DNA of 64,000 bases, from contig NZ_FTMV01000005.1 of assembly GCF_900156175.1 (NCBI RefSeq), positions 62,001 through 126,000 on the forward strand. Direction: 5' to 3'. This DNA is from Janthinobacterium sp. TND4EL3. GTDB taxonomy: Bacteria; Pseudomonadota; Gammaproteobacteria; Burkholderiales; Burkholderiaceae_D. Position numbers and translations under genes: made by a program. Every line of letters starts with the position of its first letter. The stretch's first letter is position 1. This document shows positions 37,532-44,838 of this stretch, piece after piece. The notes below the pieces were generated by a model that worked only from the letters and a program-made list of their open reading frames with translations, was not told the origin of the DNA and did not search any database.

Positions 37532-37723
37532 CTAGCACTTTTCGATCAAATCTAGTTCCGTCTTCTATCCCATCATGGTCAGCTGTTCCACGATGCCACG
37601 CAGCGTGACCTTACTGAAGAAGGGGATGTTGAGTTTTTTCGTGCGCGCGTGTTTTTTCTTCAAGATACCGTACACAATGGTGTAGTCCGATGGGTTGATG
37701 TTCGCCACTTTGGGCAACAAGGC
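37532..37723 (-). pseudogene. 3' fragment resembling TIGR04141/DUF6119 sporadically distributed protein
   Basis: On the minus strand, from the edge of mini-element copy 2, a frame reads about 60 codons ending at TAG (37532-37534): NPSDYTIVYGILKKK, then LNIPFFSKVTLRGIVEQL. This resembles the C-terminal end of the TIGR04141/DUF6119 family, often found in restriction/defence islands. One in-frame TAG interrupts it about 12 codons before the end, and the upstream part is cut off by the mini-element. The family assignment is from memory of the motif. Confidence 0.42.
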
Positions 37724-37872
37724 TGTTGGCGCCGATGCCAAATTGAACCAGGTGGCCGAGATTCATTGACCCAGGCGAATTCGCGCAAACGCAGGCTCAG
37801 TGCGTCTTTCCGTGTCAGAGCCTAGGTCAAGAAAAATTGGCACCGTGGGTCAATTTGGTGTCGGCGCCAACA
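37724..37872. mobile_element. 149-bp mini-element with IS21-like ends, copy 2
   Basis: Starts TGTTGGCGCCGATGCCAAAT and ends with the complement form (GTGTCGGCGCCAACA). The terminal inverted repeat is about 27 bp with three mismatches, and subterminal TTGACCC motifs lie at both ends. It has truncated the TIGR04141-like fragment and lies 630 bp after hsdR, so copies 1 and 2 bracket the restriction locus. Confidence 0.75.
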
Positions 37873-38324
37873 TTGGCACTCTGAAAGCAAACCCATGGCA
37901 CTCCGCGAGCAAAGCTGGCATTAATTCAAGTGATAAGTCAAAAACCTAGAGATGTGTTTTTTTGTTAATTATAGTTCTACGGCAGCCTTGGCTAGTTTGA
38001 GCAAATGCAGAGTGTCGACTCACACGCCATCGAGTATGACATCCTTGTCCTAAGCATCCACCAACCATTACGCCAGGTCGGCCGGCTTCACGAAGAAGAA
38101 CCGATAGCCCCGCATTGTGCTGCGGTCGCCCCAACGGGCTGCATCGCGCTCATACTGCCGCATTTCGTGTAACGCCATCACCAGGCTTCCCCGTCACTTA
38201 ATGATTTATACCAAAGGCACCCCGTGCTGCTTGAGTACCACATCCTAGATGCCCATGTCCGAGTGAGCGTAAAATTCCTTGAGCCGTCGATCTTGAGCAA
38301 GCGTCAAGCGGACCGGCGCCGATT
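37873..38324. other. Decayed region on the minus strand
   Basis: About 450 bp. On the minus strand one frame reads MALHEMRQYERDAARWGDRS and continues about 20 further codons before a stop (near 38065-38180). It looks like a broken gene whose upstream part (QDRRLKEFYAHSDMGI) is separated by stops. I cannot name the family. Confidence 0.3.
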
Positions 38325-38522
38325 TTAATCGGGAGTTTTATGTTTTTGAATAATGGCGGCTATCTCGGCATCCAGTTTTTGCTGATCTGCTTGAAGTTTT
38401 TGCTCAGCCTTTTGCTGTGCGTCTCGCTGTACTTTAGCACCGGCCGGGTTGAATTGATGCCCAAGATAGTTGGCTGGATTTTCCTCTGGGAAATCATCAA
38501 AATAGTCAGACCATTCGCCCAT
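38325..38522 (-). CDS. Small hypothetical protein, 65 aa
   Basis: A short, acidic then Gln/Lys-rich protein (GEWSDYFDDFPEENPANYLG, then a helical AQQKAEQKLQADQQKLDAEI tail). The second ATG at 38522 is preferred over the one at 38528, because AGGAG lies 7 bases from it but directly against the first. It looks intact and protein-like, with a short coiled coil at the C-terminus. Function unknown; it stands alone between decayed sequence and the IS66 insertion. Confidence 0.5.
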   Translation of the reverse strand: MGEWSDYFDDFPEENPANYLGHQFNPAGAKVQRDAQQKAEQKLQADQQKLDAEIAAIIQKHKTPD

Positions 38523-38760
38523 TTTCATTCTCCTAAATCAATTGAACAGCTCGATCTCGTATCTTGCCAGTAATTTAACACCCTTGCAAATAGCCATTCT
38601 AGATAGTAAAAGATATGGTTTCAAATGAAACAGTATAAAACAGTATTAAACGACATTGTTGTGTTTGAGTCTAGGTGAGAATCAGTGGGATTTGCCAAGT
38701 ATCGCCCACACGGTTTTCTTTCAGGGCGGCATAGGCTAAATATTCGAAGGCTAAACTTGC

Positions 38761-38790
38761 GTAAGCGTAAAGCCAGCGCCGTCTTGAACC
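38761..38790. repeat. IS66 terminal inverted repeat, outer copy, 3' end
   Basis: GTAAGCGTAAAGCCAGCGCC and following bases; pairs with the end at 42882. Confidence 0.8.
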
Positions 38791-38843
38791 CGGCAATGAA
38801 TTAGAAAATGATGGCGTCACACCGCTGGGAAGCGGCGTGTTGT

Positions 38844-39273
38844 TTAAGCCGATGGGAGCTGCGCGGCGCAGTTCCAGGGCAGGAAGTCGTCGACCCGATT
38901 GACCGGATGATCGGCGACGTTGGCCAGCACATGGCGCAGCCAGGCCTCGGGGTTAACACCGCCCAGCTTGTCGGTGCCGATCAGCGAGTAGACGGCGGCG
39001 GCACGCTCGCCACCGCTGTCGGCGCCAGCGAACAGGTAGTTGCGCCGGCCGATGGCAACGCCACGCAGGGCGCGCTCGGCGGCCGAGTTGTCGATCTCGA
39101 TGATGCCGTTGTCGCAGTATCGCAGCAACGCCGGCCACAGATTGAGCGCGTACTGGATAGCGGCCGCCGTTTCCGACTTGCGCGACAGCTTTTCAAGCGT
39201 GGCGCGTAGCCAGCTGCTGAAGTCGTCGAGCAATGGTCGTGATCGTTGCTGGCGTGCCAGTTGTCGTTCGTTC
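38844..39273 (-). pseudogene. IS66 transposase TnpC, C-terminal part (outer copy)
   Basis: Encodes the TnpC catalytic end on the minus strand: [31 protein letters not shown] with the DDE glutamate region, and [20 protein letters not shown]. It is separated from its upstream part at 42462-42598 by the nested IS66. Removing the nested element and one copy of its target duplication (3196 bp) restores one continuous frame, confirming the order of events. Confidence 0.85.
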
Positions 39274-39364
39274 GTAAGCGTCTTCCCAGCGCCGTCTGGA
39301 CTGTCTGATCACCACCATTCATGATCGAATTTTGGCACAGCATTTGTGCCCACAAATTCTGATT

Positions 39365-39757
39365 ATGGACACAAATTTTCAACCGATCACTTCCAAGAAC
39401 GCGCGCGGTCATTATCGGCAGCACTCGTTGGAGTTCAAGCGCGCATTGGTGGCTCTGGCGCTGGAGCCGGGCATCTCCGTCGCTCGCATTGCACGCGAAC
39501 ACGGCGTCAACGCGAACCAGGTGTTCAGCTGGCGCCGCCTTTATCAACAAGGGCGCCTCGGCGTGCCTGCGTTGATGCGCGACGATGGCTTGTTGCCGGT
39601 GGTGCTGGCGCCGACGGCGCCTGCTCCAGGCAAGGCCTCGGCCGACGGCGACGCCATCGGCACGATCGTGCTTGAGCTGGGCCAGGTCCTGGTGCGAATC
39701 GATGGCCAGCCCAACCCGGCCGTCCTGGCGCAGGTGCTCGATCGGGTGCTGCGATGA
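39365..39757 (+). CDS. IS66-family TnpA (OrfA, HTH protein)
   Basis: A 130-residue IS66 OrfA. The HTH near residues 20-60 has [20 protein letters not shown] and [17 protein letters not shown]66 elements need TnpA, TnpB and TnpC for transposition. The ATG at 39365 (MDTNFQP) is preferred over an in-frame start 11 codons upstream. It overlaps tnpB by ATGA. Confidence 0.88.
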   Translation: MDTNFQPITSKNARGHYRQHSLEFKRALVALALEPGISVARIAREHGVNANQVFSWRRLYQQGRLGVPALMRDDGLLPVVLAPTAPAPGKASADGDAIGTIVLELGQVLVRIDGQPNPAVLAQVLDRVLR

Positions 39758-40101
39758 TCGGCCTACCAGCCGGCACCAAGGTGTGGCTGGCCGCTGGCAC
39801 CACCGACATGCGCTCCGGCTTCAATGGGCTGGCTGCCAAAGTGCAAACGGCGCTGGAGGAAGATCCGTTCAGCGGCCACGTATTTGTGTTCCGGGGCCGG
39901 CGCGGCGACCTCATCAAATTATTGTGGTGGACCGGCGATGGTTTGTGCCTGCTGGCCAAGCGGCTTGAGCGCGGGCGCTTCATCTGGCCGCAGGCCAGCA
40001 ACGGTTCGGTGGCGCTGACGCAGGCGCAGCTGTCGATGCTGCTTGAGGGCATAGACTGGCGGAGGCCGGAGCGGACCTGTAAACCAACGTCGGCCTTGTA
40101 A
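39754..40101 (+). CDS. IS66-family TnpB (accessory protein)
   Basis: A 115-residue protein with the invariant IS66 Orf2 pattern: [14 protein letters not shown] near 18-31, [16 protein letters not shown] near 44-60 and a WPQ motif near 76. It is required with TnpA and TnpC for efficient transposition. The ATG overlaps the tnpA stop. Confidence 0.92.
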   Translation: MIGLPAGTKVWLAAGTTDMRSGFNGLAAKVQTALEEDPFSGHVFVFRGRRGDLIKLLWWTGDGLCLLAKRLERGRFIWPQASNGSVALTQAQLSMLLEGIDWRRPERTCKPTSAL

Positions 40102-40130
40102 ACGGTAGAAGCCTCGCGTAAACTTGGCGC

Positions 40131-41680
40131 ATGCTCAACCCAGCCGACCTCCCCAACGACATCGCCGCCTTGAAAGCGCTGCTGCTCGCCCAGGACGAGG
40201 TGGTGGAAGGGCTGCGTGAACAACTGAACACGCGCGCCATCGACATCGAGCACCTCAAGCTGCAGATCGCCAAATTGCGGCGCATGCAGTTCGGCCGCAA
40301 GTCGGAAAAGCTGGATCATCAGATCGAGCAGTTGGAGTTGCAGCTGGAAGACTTGCAGGCCGACGAGGCCGAGGCGGCGCGCGAGATGCCGGCGGCCGAC
40401 CGGGCGCCGCGCAAGAAGTCAGTGCGGCGCCCCTTGCCCGATCATTTGCCGCGTGACGAGAAGGTCTACGCGCCGACGGCCGATGCCTGCCCTGCCTGTG
40501 GTGGCGGCCTTCGGCCGCTGGGCGAGGACGTCGCCGAGCAACTGGAATTCGTGCCAGCGAGCTTCCGCGTGATCCGTCATGTACGCCCCAAGCTGGCATG
40601 CGTCTGCTGCGACGCCATCGTCCAGGAGCCGGCGCCAAGCCGTCCGATCGAGCGCGGTATCGCCGGCCCCGGCCTGCTGGCGCACATCCTGGTGGCAAAG
40701 TTCGCCGATCATCTGCCGCTGTACCGCCAGGCCGTCATTTACGCCCGCGAAGGTGTCGACCTCGATCGCGCGCTGCTGGCGAGCTGGGTCGGCGCCGCCA
40801 GCGCGTTGCTGCGCCCGTTGGTCGACGCCGTTCGCCGCCACGTATTGGCGGCCTCGAAGCTGCATGCCGACGACACGCCGATCCCGGTGCTGGCGCCCGG
40901 CAATGGCAAAACCAAGACGGCGCGCTTGTGGACCTATGTGCGCGATGACCGGCCAGCCGGCGACTCGACGCCACCGGCCGTTTGGTTTGCCTACACGCCC
41001 GACAGCAAGGGCATCCATCCGCAAACCCACTTGGCCAAGTTTGAGGGAGTGCTGCAAGCGGACGCCTATGCGGGTTTCAACGCCTTGTTCGACGACGGCA
41101 CGATCCGCGAAGCGGCCTGCTGGGCGCACGCTCGGCGCAAATCTCACGACCTGCACGCAGCGCGCGCAACGCCGCTGACCACCGAGGCGCTGCGCCGGAT
41201 CGCCGAGCTCTATCTGATCGAGAGCGAGATCCGGGGCAAACCACCCGACGAACGAAGGCAAGTTCGACAAACCCTCTCGCGCCCACTGCTCGACGACCTG
41301 GAGCGCTGGCTGCGCAGCATGCTCGATACTTTATCGCACAAGTCCGACACGGCGGCAGCAATCCTGTACGCGCTCAAGCTGTGGCCCGCGCTGCTGCGCT
41401 GCTGCGCTATTGCGACGACGGCGCCATCGAGATCGATAACTCTGCGGCCGAACGCGCCTTGCGTGGCGTGGCCATCGGCCGCCGCAATTACTTGTTCGCC
41501 GGCGCCGACAGCGGCGGCGAGCGCGCCGCCGCGATCTACTCGCTGATCGGCACGGCCAAGCTGAACGGTGTCGACCCCGAAGCCTGGTTGCGTCACGTGC
41601 TGACGCATATCGCCGATCATCCCGTCAATCGGGTTGATGATTTCTTGCCCTGGAACTGCAACCTGCCAGCAGCCCTTTGA
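40131..41680 (+). pseudogene. IS66-family transposase TnpC, frameshifted by an 8-bp duplication
   Basis: Starts at 40131 with an N-terminal coiled coil, a zinc-finger-like CPACGG near residue 120 and the DDE catalytic region (LHADDTPIPVL near 243). The frame is lost at 41389-41404, where GCTGCGCT occurs twice in tandem. Deleting one copy restores [20 protein letters not shown], exactly as in the homologous outer copy. The rest of the protein continues in the other frame to TGA at 41680. As written the transposase is truncated before its catalytic glutamate, so this copy is probably immobile. Confidence 0.85.
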
Positions 41681-41742
41681 GATCACGCCGCTTCCCAGCG
41701 GTGTGACGCCATCATCGATCAAAACGCCCCTGCACTCAATAA

Positions 41743-41762
41743 GGCGCTGAGCGGACGCTTAC
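41743..41762. repeat. Internal IS66 3'-type end
   Basis: GGCGCTGAGCGGACGCTTAC is the expected 3' terminal repeat of the IS66 whose genes end at 41680, but the target duplication lies further out, at 42462. The downstream DNA has therefore been carried along. Confidence 0.65.
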
Positions 41763-41775
41763 GCTGATCTGGACA

Positions 41776-42132
41776 TCAAAAGCATGAATTCTGGTTGAAC
41801 CGCTTGCCAACCGATCGCACCAAGCCGGTAGAAGGTTCGATATTAAACACCACGTAGCGGCGCTGCGGGCAGACCAGTTCCAGCGACTTCTTGCTGCATT
41901 CGAGCATGTCGGTCTTGCGCGTGCCTTGCGGGGTAGATACCGAGACGTCCCGGTTGATGTACGGACTGCACTCGAAGCCCTGTTCCGTGGCGACCTTTCT
42001 GGCCGCGTCCATGGTCAGGCCGACCGCGTGCAGCTGGTCCACTTCGGCCGCCAGCGTGGCGTCGGAAACGCGGGTGAGGGCGCAGCCGGCCAGTAACGCG
42101 CAGGCCAGCAGTGGCAACATCAAACGTAACAT
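41776..42132 (-). CDS. Putative lipoprotein, passenger of the nested IS66 transposon
   Basis: A 118-residue protein with a lipoprotein signal peptide (LRLMLPLLACALLAGC; lipobox LLAG-C at residues 13-17). The mature part includes three cysteines and a VGLTMDAARKVATEQGFEC stretch. It resembles small envelope lipoproteins of Oxalobacteraceae chromosomes and has core-like GC-rich codon usage, so it was probably captured from a chromosomal site. It is complete, with start at 42132 and stop at 41776. Whether it is expressed is unknown. Confidence 0.65.
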   Translation of the reverse strand: MLRLMLPLLACALLAGCALTRVSDATLAAEVDQLHAVGLTMDAARKVATEQGFECSPYINRDVSVSTPQGTRKTDMLECSKKSLELVCPQRRYVVFNIEPSTGLVRSVGKRFNQNSCF

Positions 42133-42239
42133 CGTCTTTTTTCCTGGCTTTGTAGTCGAGCTACGCAGTGTACTGGAAGAACCCTCGCACTGTACGCCGC
42201 CGTACCGTGCGCCATCGTCGCGTATTCGATAGTGATGGG

Positions 42240-42427
42240 ATGGATATCAAGAAAACTCCGCGCACCGATGCCCGCCATGCGTCGATCGTGCGCCAGGGCC
42301 TGGAATGGGCCCTCACTTACGGCCAGCGCAGCGCCGCCGCCTTTCTGCTGGTGCGCAAGGTGCCGCGCCCGGTGGTCGAACGCATACCCATCAGCATGGA
42401 CGGGCGCGGACGAGCACTGGTGGTGGT
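42240..42427 (+). pseudogene. Captured chromosomal gene cut by the IS66 end
   Basis: The frame from ATG 42240 reads DIKKTPRTDARHASIVRQGL and GQRSAAAFLLVRKVPRPVVE, a small basic protein of unknown function. It then runs into the IS66 terminal repeat at about 42419 and continues through it as nonsense. It is best seen as the 5' part of a host gene truncated at the element boundary; the exact end is approximate. Confidence 0.4.
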
Positions 42428-42461
42428 CAGACAGTCTAGACGGCGCTGGGAAGACGCTTAC

Positions 42462-42814
42462 GTTCGTTCGGCGGCTTGCCGCGTATCTCGGCCTCGATCA
42501 CATACAGCTCGGCGATCCGGCGCAGGGCCTCAGTCGTGATGGCCGATGGTCTGGCTGCATGCAGGTCGTGGAACTTGCGGCGCGCATGCGCCCAGCAGCA
42601 CCGAGGCGGCTGGCTCGAACAAACCGGTACGCAGCTCGCGGCGCCACTTGAACAGCATCTTGGCGTTGATGCCGTTCTGTTGCGCCAACTTGGGCACCGA
42701 GATACCAGGTGCACAAGCCTCGATGGCGAGACGCCGTTTGAAGTCAGCCGGATAGTTGGGGCGGCCTTTGCGGTTGCCTGCCGTTTTATCTGTATCCAAA
42801 GTGATTCCCATCAA
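42462..42814 (-). pseudogene. IS66 tnpA-tnpC deletion remnant (outer copy)
   Basis: The minus strand reads a TnpA start at 42814 (DFKRRLAIEACAPGISVPKL, then MLFKWRRELRTGLFEPAASV). At about 42600 it passes, through an internal deletion of about 1.5-2 kb, into TnpC ([20 protein letters not shown], up to GKPPNER). The rest of tnpA, all of tnpB and the N-terminal half of tnpC are missing. Confidence 0.8.
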
Positions 42815-42994
42815 AAAAGTGACGGGAACTACTTTTGGGGATGTGGACTTTTAAAGATAGACGGCGGTGGGAAGACGCTTACAAACTTGCTGCCCAAAGG
42901 TAATAAAGGTATCTTGACTACTAATATGGCCGTAACAGTCTCTGGCACTCGTGCGCCAGTTCTCACGCTACTGAGAACGCGTCCCTCAACAAGG

Positions 42995-43099
42995 TTGAGT
43001 TGTTGGATCAAGGCGACCTCACGGATCTTCTCGAAAAACACAATGTGACGATTCTTGAGGTGGAGTGGATGCTCCATACGGATTGGCCACAAAGTTAAT
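42995..43099 (+). pseudogene. Possible 3' remnant of an Mrr-type restriction endonuclease
   Basis: A short frame ending TAA at 43097-43099 reads NKVELLDQGDLTDLLEKHNV and a Trp-containing tail. The first part resembles the IxLIDGxxLxxLLxxxxVGV end of Mrr catalytic domains. The upstream part was lost at or near the IS66 insertion. Weak evidence. Confidence 0.25.
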
Positions 43100-43182
43100 T
43101 TGAGATTTTGATGGGCACTTAGATCGGCTATTGCGCACAAGTCGCTTTGCCCATACACCGAGATAATATTGAGGGAAGCCGG

Positions 43183-43914
43183 ATGAATAGACAGCAGCAG
43201 GAAATCGCGCTTCGAGTAGCGCGTGAGGTTCATAACGGGAAAACGAAGGCTTCGGCGGGGAGGCGATTGCTCAGCACGGAAGCGAAAATTCCAGATGGGT
43301 CGGCGAAAATCGTAATCGAGGTGTACCAGAAGATGTGCGAGGGAAGTCTATTCAAACGCCATTTGAGCCGCGTTGACATGACCTTTTTTTTGCAGTCATT
43401 CGGCGGAGATGGCAATGCCGAAGAATTATCGCGCGCGCTGGATGCCCTGAGACTTCATATTAGATGGAGGGAATCGGACCGGGTGAGCCAACATGGTAAT
43501 CGCGAAATTCTCGCTGAACAGGAGGCGCGTCTTGCCGATTTGTTAGCCGAAGGTGTAACCAGCATCGCAGAGGTGAACCGCGAGTTTCAAGCCAAAGTCG
43601 CCTTGGCACTTGTGGATAACGGAGACGCCCGAAGGCGGCGGTTGGCTGCAGCTCCGAGGCTGCCGCGTAAGGTTGCAAAACTTGTTTATGTCTATGAGCG
43701 AAGTGCTGATGTCGTTGCCGAAGTACTGGCGCAGTCGATGGGGGAATGTAACCGATGTAAGCGGCCCGCACCGTTCAATAGAAAGAGTGACGGTACGCCA
43801 TATCTGGAAGTCCACCACAAAATCCTGCTGTCGGCAGGAGGAGACGATTCAGTGGAGAACGCCGAGGCACTATGTGCGAATTGTCATCGGCACCGCCACT
43901 TTGGGGTGGACTGA
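43183..43914 (+). CDS. HNH endonuclease
   Basis: A 243-residue protein. An N-terminal helical region (residues 1-180) precedes a C-terminal HNH nuclease: CNRCKR near 188, YLEVHHKILLSAGGDDSVEN near 208-228 and LCANCHRHRH near 231-240, with paired cysteines for structural zinc and the two catalytic histidines. The ATG at 43183 follows GAGGGAAGCC. It ends 3 bp before the MBL-fold gene, so the pair forms an operon. Stand-alone HNH nucleases in such islands are usually restriction-like. Confidence 0.82.
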   Translation: MNRQQQEIALRVAREVHNGKTKASAGRRLLSTEAKIPDGSAKIVIEVYQKMCEGSLFKRHLSRVDMTFFLQSFGGDGNAEELSRALDALRLHIRWRESDRVSQHGNREILAEQEARLADLLAEGVTSIAEVNREFQAKVALALVDNGDARRRRLAAAPRLPRKVAKLVYVYERSADVVAEVLAQSMGECNRCKRPAPFNRKSDGTPYLEVHHKILLSAGGDDSVENAEALCANCHRHRHFGVD

Positions 43915-43917
43915 AGC

Positions 43918-44430
43918 ATGGTCAAAATTAGAATGTATCCTGCTAAAAACGGCGACGCATTTTTAGTTCTGGAAACGGGGCAAGCGAGTACTGCCATCTT
44001 GATCGATGGTGGATATGGCGAGACTTTTCATACCTATTTCCGGGGCGACCTCAAAGCGCTTGCCGCCAGTGGAAATAAGCTTGATTTGGTCATCGCATCA
44101 CATATCGACGCAGACCATGTTGTTGGACTGCTAGAGTTTTTCAAATTTAACGGCAATGCTTCCACCCCTTCGCTAATCGAAGTCGATTCGGTCTGGCACA
44201 ACAGCGTCAGAAGTATCTACGGGAAGGGGTCAATAACTGTCGGGAGCGAGGACTTGTTCATTCTACAGGCAGCCGCCAGCCGCGGTTACCCAGCAGTCAG
44301 TATTTCTGAGACCGTCAGAGAAATTAGCGCTGGTGAGGGAAGTTCACTAGGCGCCGCGTTGTTGGCCGGGAACTATCATTGGAATGAAGGTGAAGGTAGG
44401 AGGAGCCTATCGGCAGATGTTGGCTTAGGA
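43918..44430 (+). pseudogene. ComEC/Rec2-like metallo-beta-lactamase-fold hydrolase, 3'-truncated
   Basis: The N-terminal half of an MBL-fold hydrolase: MYPAKNGDAFLV, ILIDGGYG and the metal motif SHIDADHVVGLL near 60-71 (an H-x-D-x-D-H variant). The family is normally 300-400 residues. Homologous-looking sequence stops near 44415-44430, where an IS481-like transposase tail on the other strand begins; the frame runs on to 44505 as nonsense. The gene is therefore interrupted. It was probably co-transcribed with the HNH gene and perhaps once with the helicase at 44839. Confidence 0.6.
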
Positions 44431-44431
44431 G

Positions 44432-44509
44432 TTAGGTGTCCAGTCCCGTTTGATCATAAACGCGCTTTACGAATAGCTCCGGCTTCTTTTGCTGCCACTC
44501 TTTGAGCGC
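44432..44509 (-). pseudogene. C-terminal scrap of a transposase (IS481-like)
   Basis: The minus strand reads ALKEWQQKKPELFVKRVYDQ and a GLDT-stop ending, the style of IS481/IS3-group transposase C-termini. It is preceded by a stop and an IS66-like end. Only 26 codons remain. Confidence 0.45.
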
Positions 44510-44538
44510 CTAGATCGGAAGAGTGGCCGGACGCTTAC
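44510..44538. repeat. Solo IS66-like end
   Basis: Read from the right it is GTAAGCGTCCGGCCACTCTT, sharing the first 11 bases with the nested IS66 3' end. No partner end was found. Confidence 0.4.
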
Positions 44539-44838
44539 TTTCTAACTCTTCCAAAGTAACATTATTTTACGTCACCTTTGGAAGGCAAAATTTCAGGGGA
44601 AGCTTAATCACGCTGACAGATGAGCATGCGGATTTCCCTTGTCTATAGGAATTTCGATTACAATTTCCCCAGGTGAATTATTGTTGAGTCGGCATTGATT
44701 TGAGTTGGCAAAGCCGATTGGCTGACGTGGAAACTTGACTTTTAATAAATATCAACGCGCTTCGTTTTTGTGGTGAATTGCGTGCAACCTTGTGGGGTCC
44801 GTTTGGACAAGAACAGCTTTTCGTGGATGGATTAACTG
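44539..44838. other. Intergenic stretch before the UvrD-like helicase
   Basis: 300 bp, AT-rich, no gene. It should contain the helicase promoter, but I cannot pick one -35/-10 pair with confidence. Confidence 0.35.

Larger units (their letters stand above)
39266..42469 (+). mobile_element. Nested IS66-family transposon with passenger DNA and 8-bp target duplication
   Basis: Left end GTAAGCGTCTTCCCAGCGCC at 39274; right end is the same sequence inverted, finishing at 42461. The first 43 bases of the two ends match at 41 positions. Flanking 8-bp repeats GTTCGTTC lie at 39266-39273 and 42462-42469. It holds tnpA, tnpB, tnpC (frameshifted) and, beyond an internal IS66-like 3' end at 41743-41762, about 660 bp of passenger DNA with a lipoprotein gene. 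It has jumped into tnpC of the outer copy. Confidence 0.85.
38753..42890. mobile_element. Outer IS66-family insertion (degraded) with 8-bp target duplication
   Basis: Ends: GTAAGCGTAAAGCCAGCGCC from 38761 and, inverted, GTAAGCGTCTTCCCACCGCC reading in from 42882. Both are flanked by the same 8 bp, AAACTTGC (38753-38760 and 42883-42890), as expected for IS66. Its genes lie on the minus strand. An internal deletion fuses a tnpA start (42814 down to about 42602) to the middle of tnpC, and a second IS66 is inserted in tnpC. Confidence 0.85.

Noticed and set aside
44512..44523. 12-base match to the Illumina adapter start (AGATCGGAAGAG)
   Set aside because: The next bases do not follow the adapter, and the stretch is part of an IS66-like terminal sequence reading from 44538. 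Chance overlap is more likely than adapter contamination.
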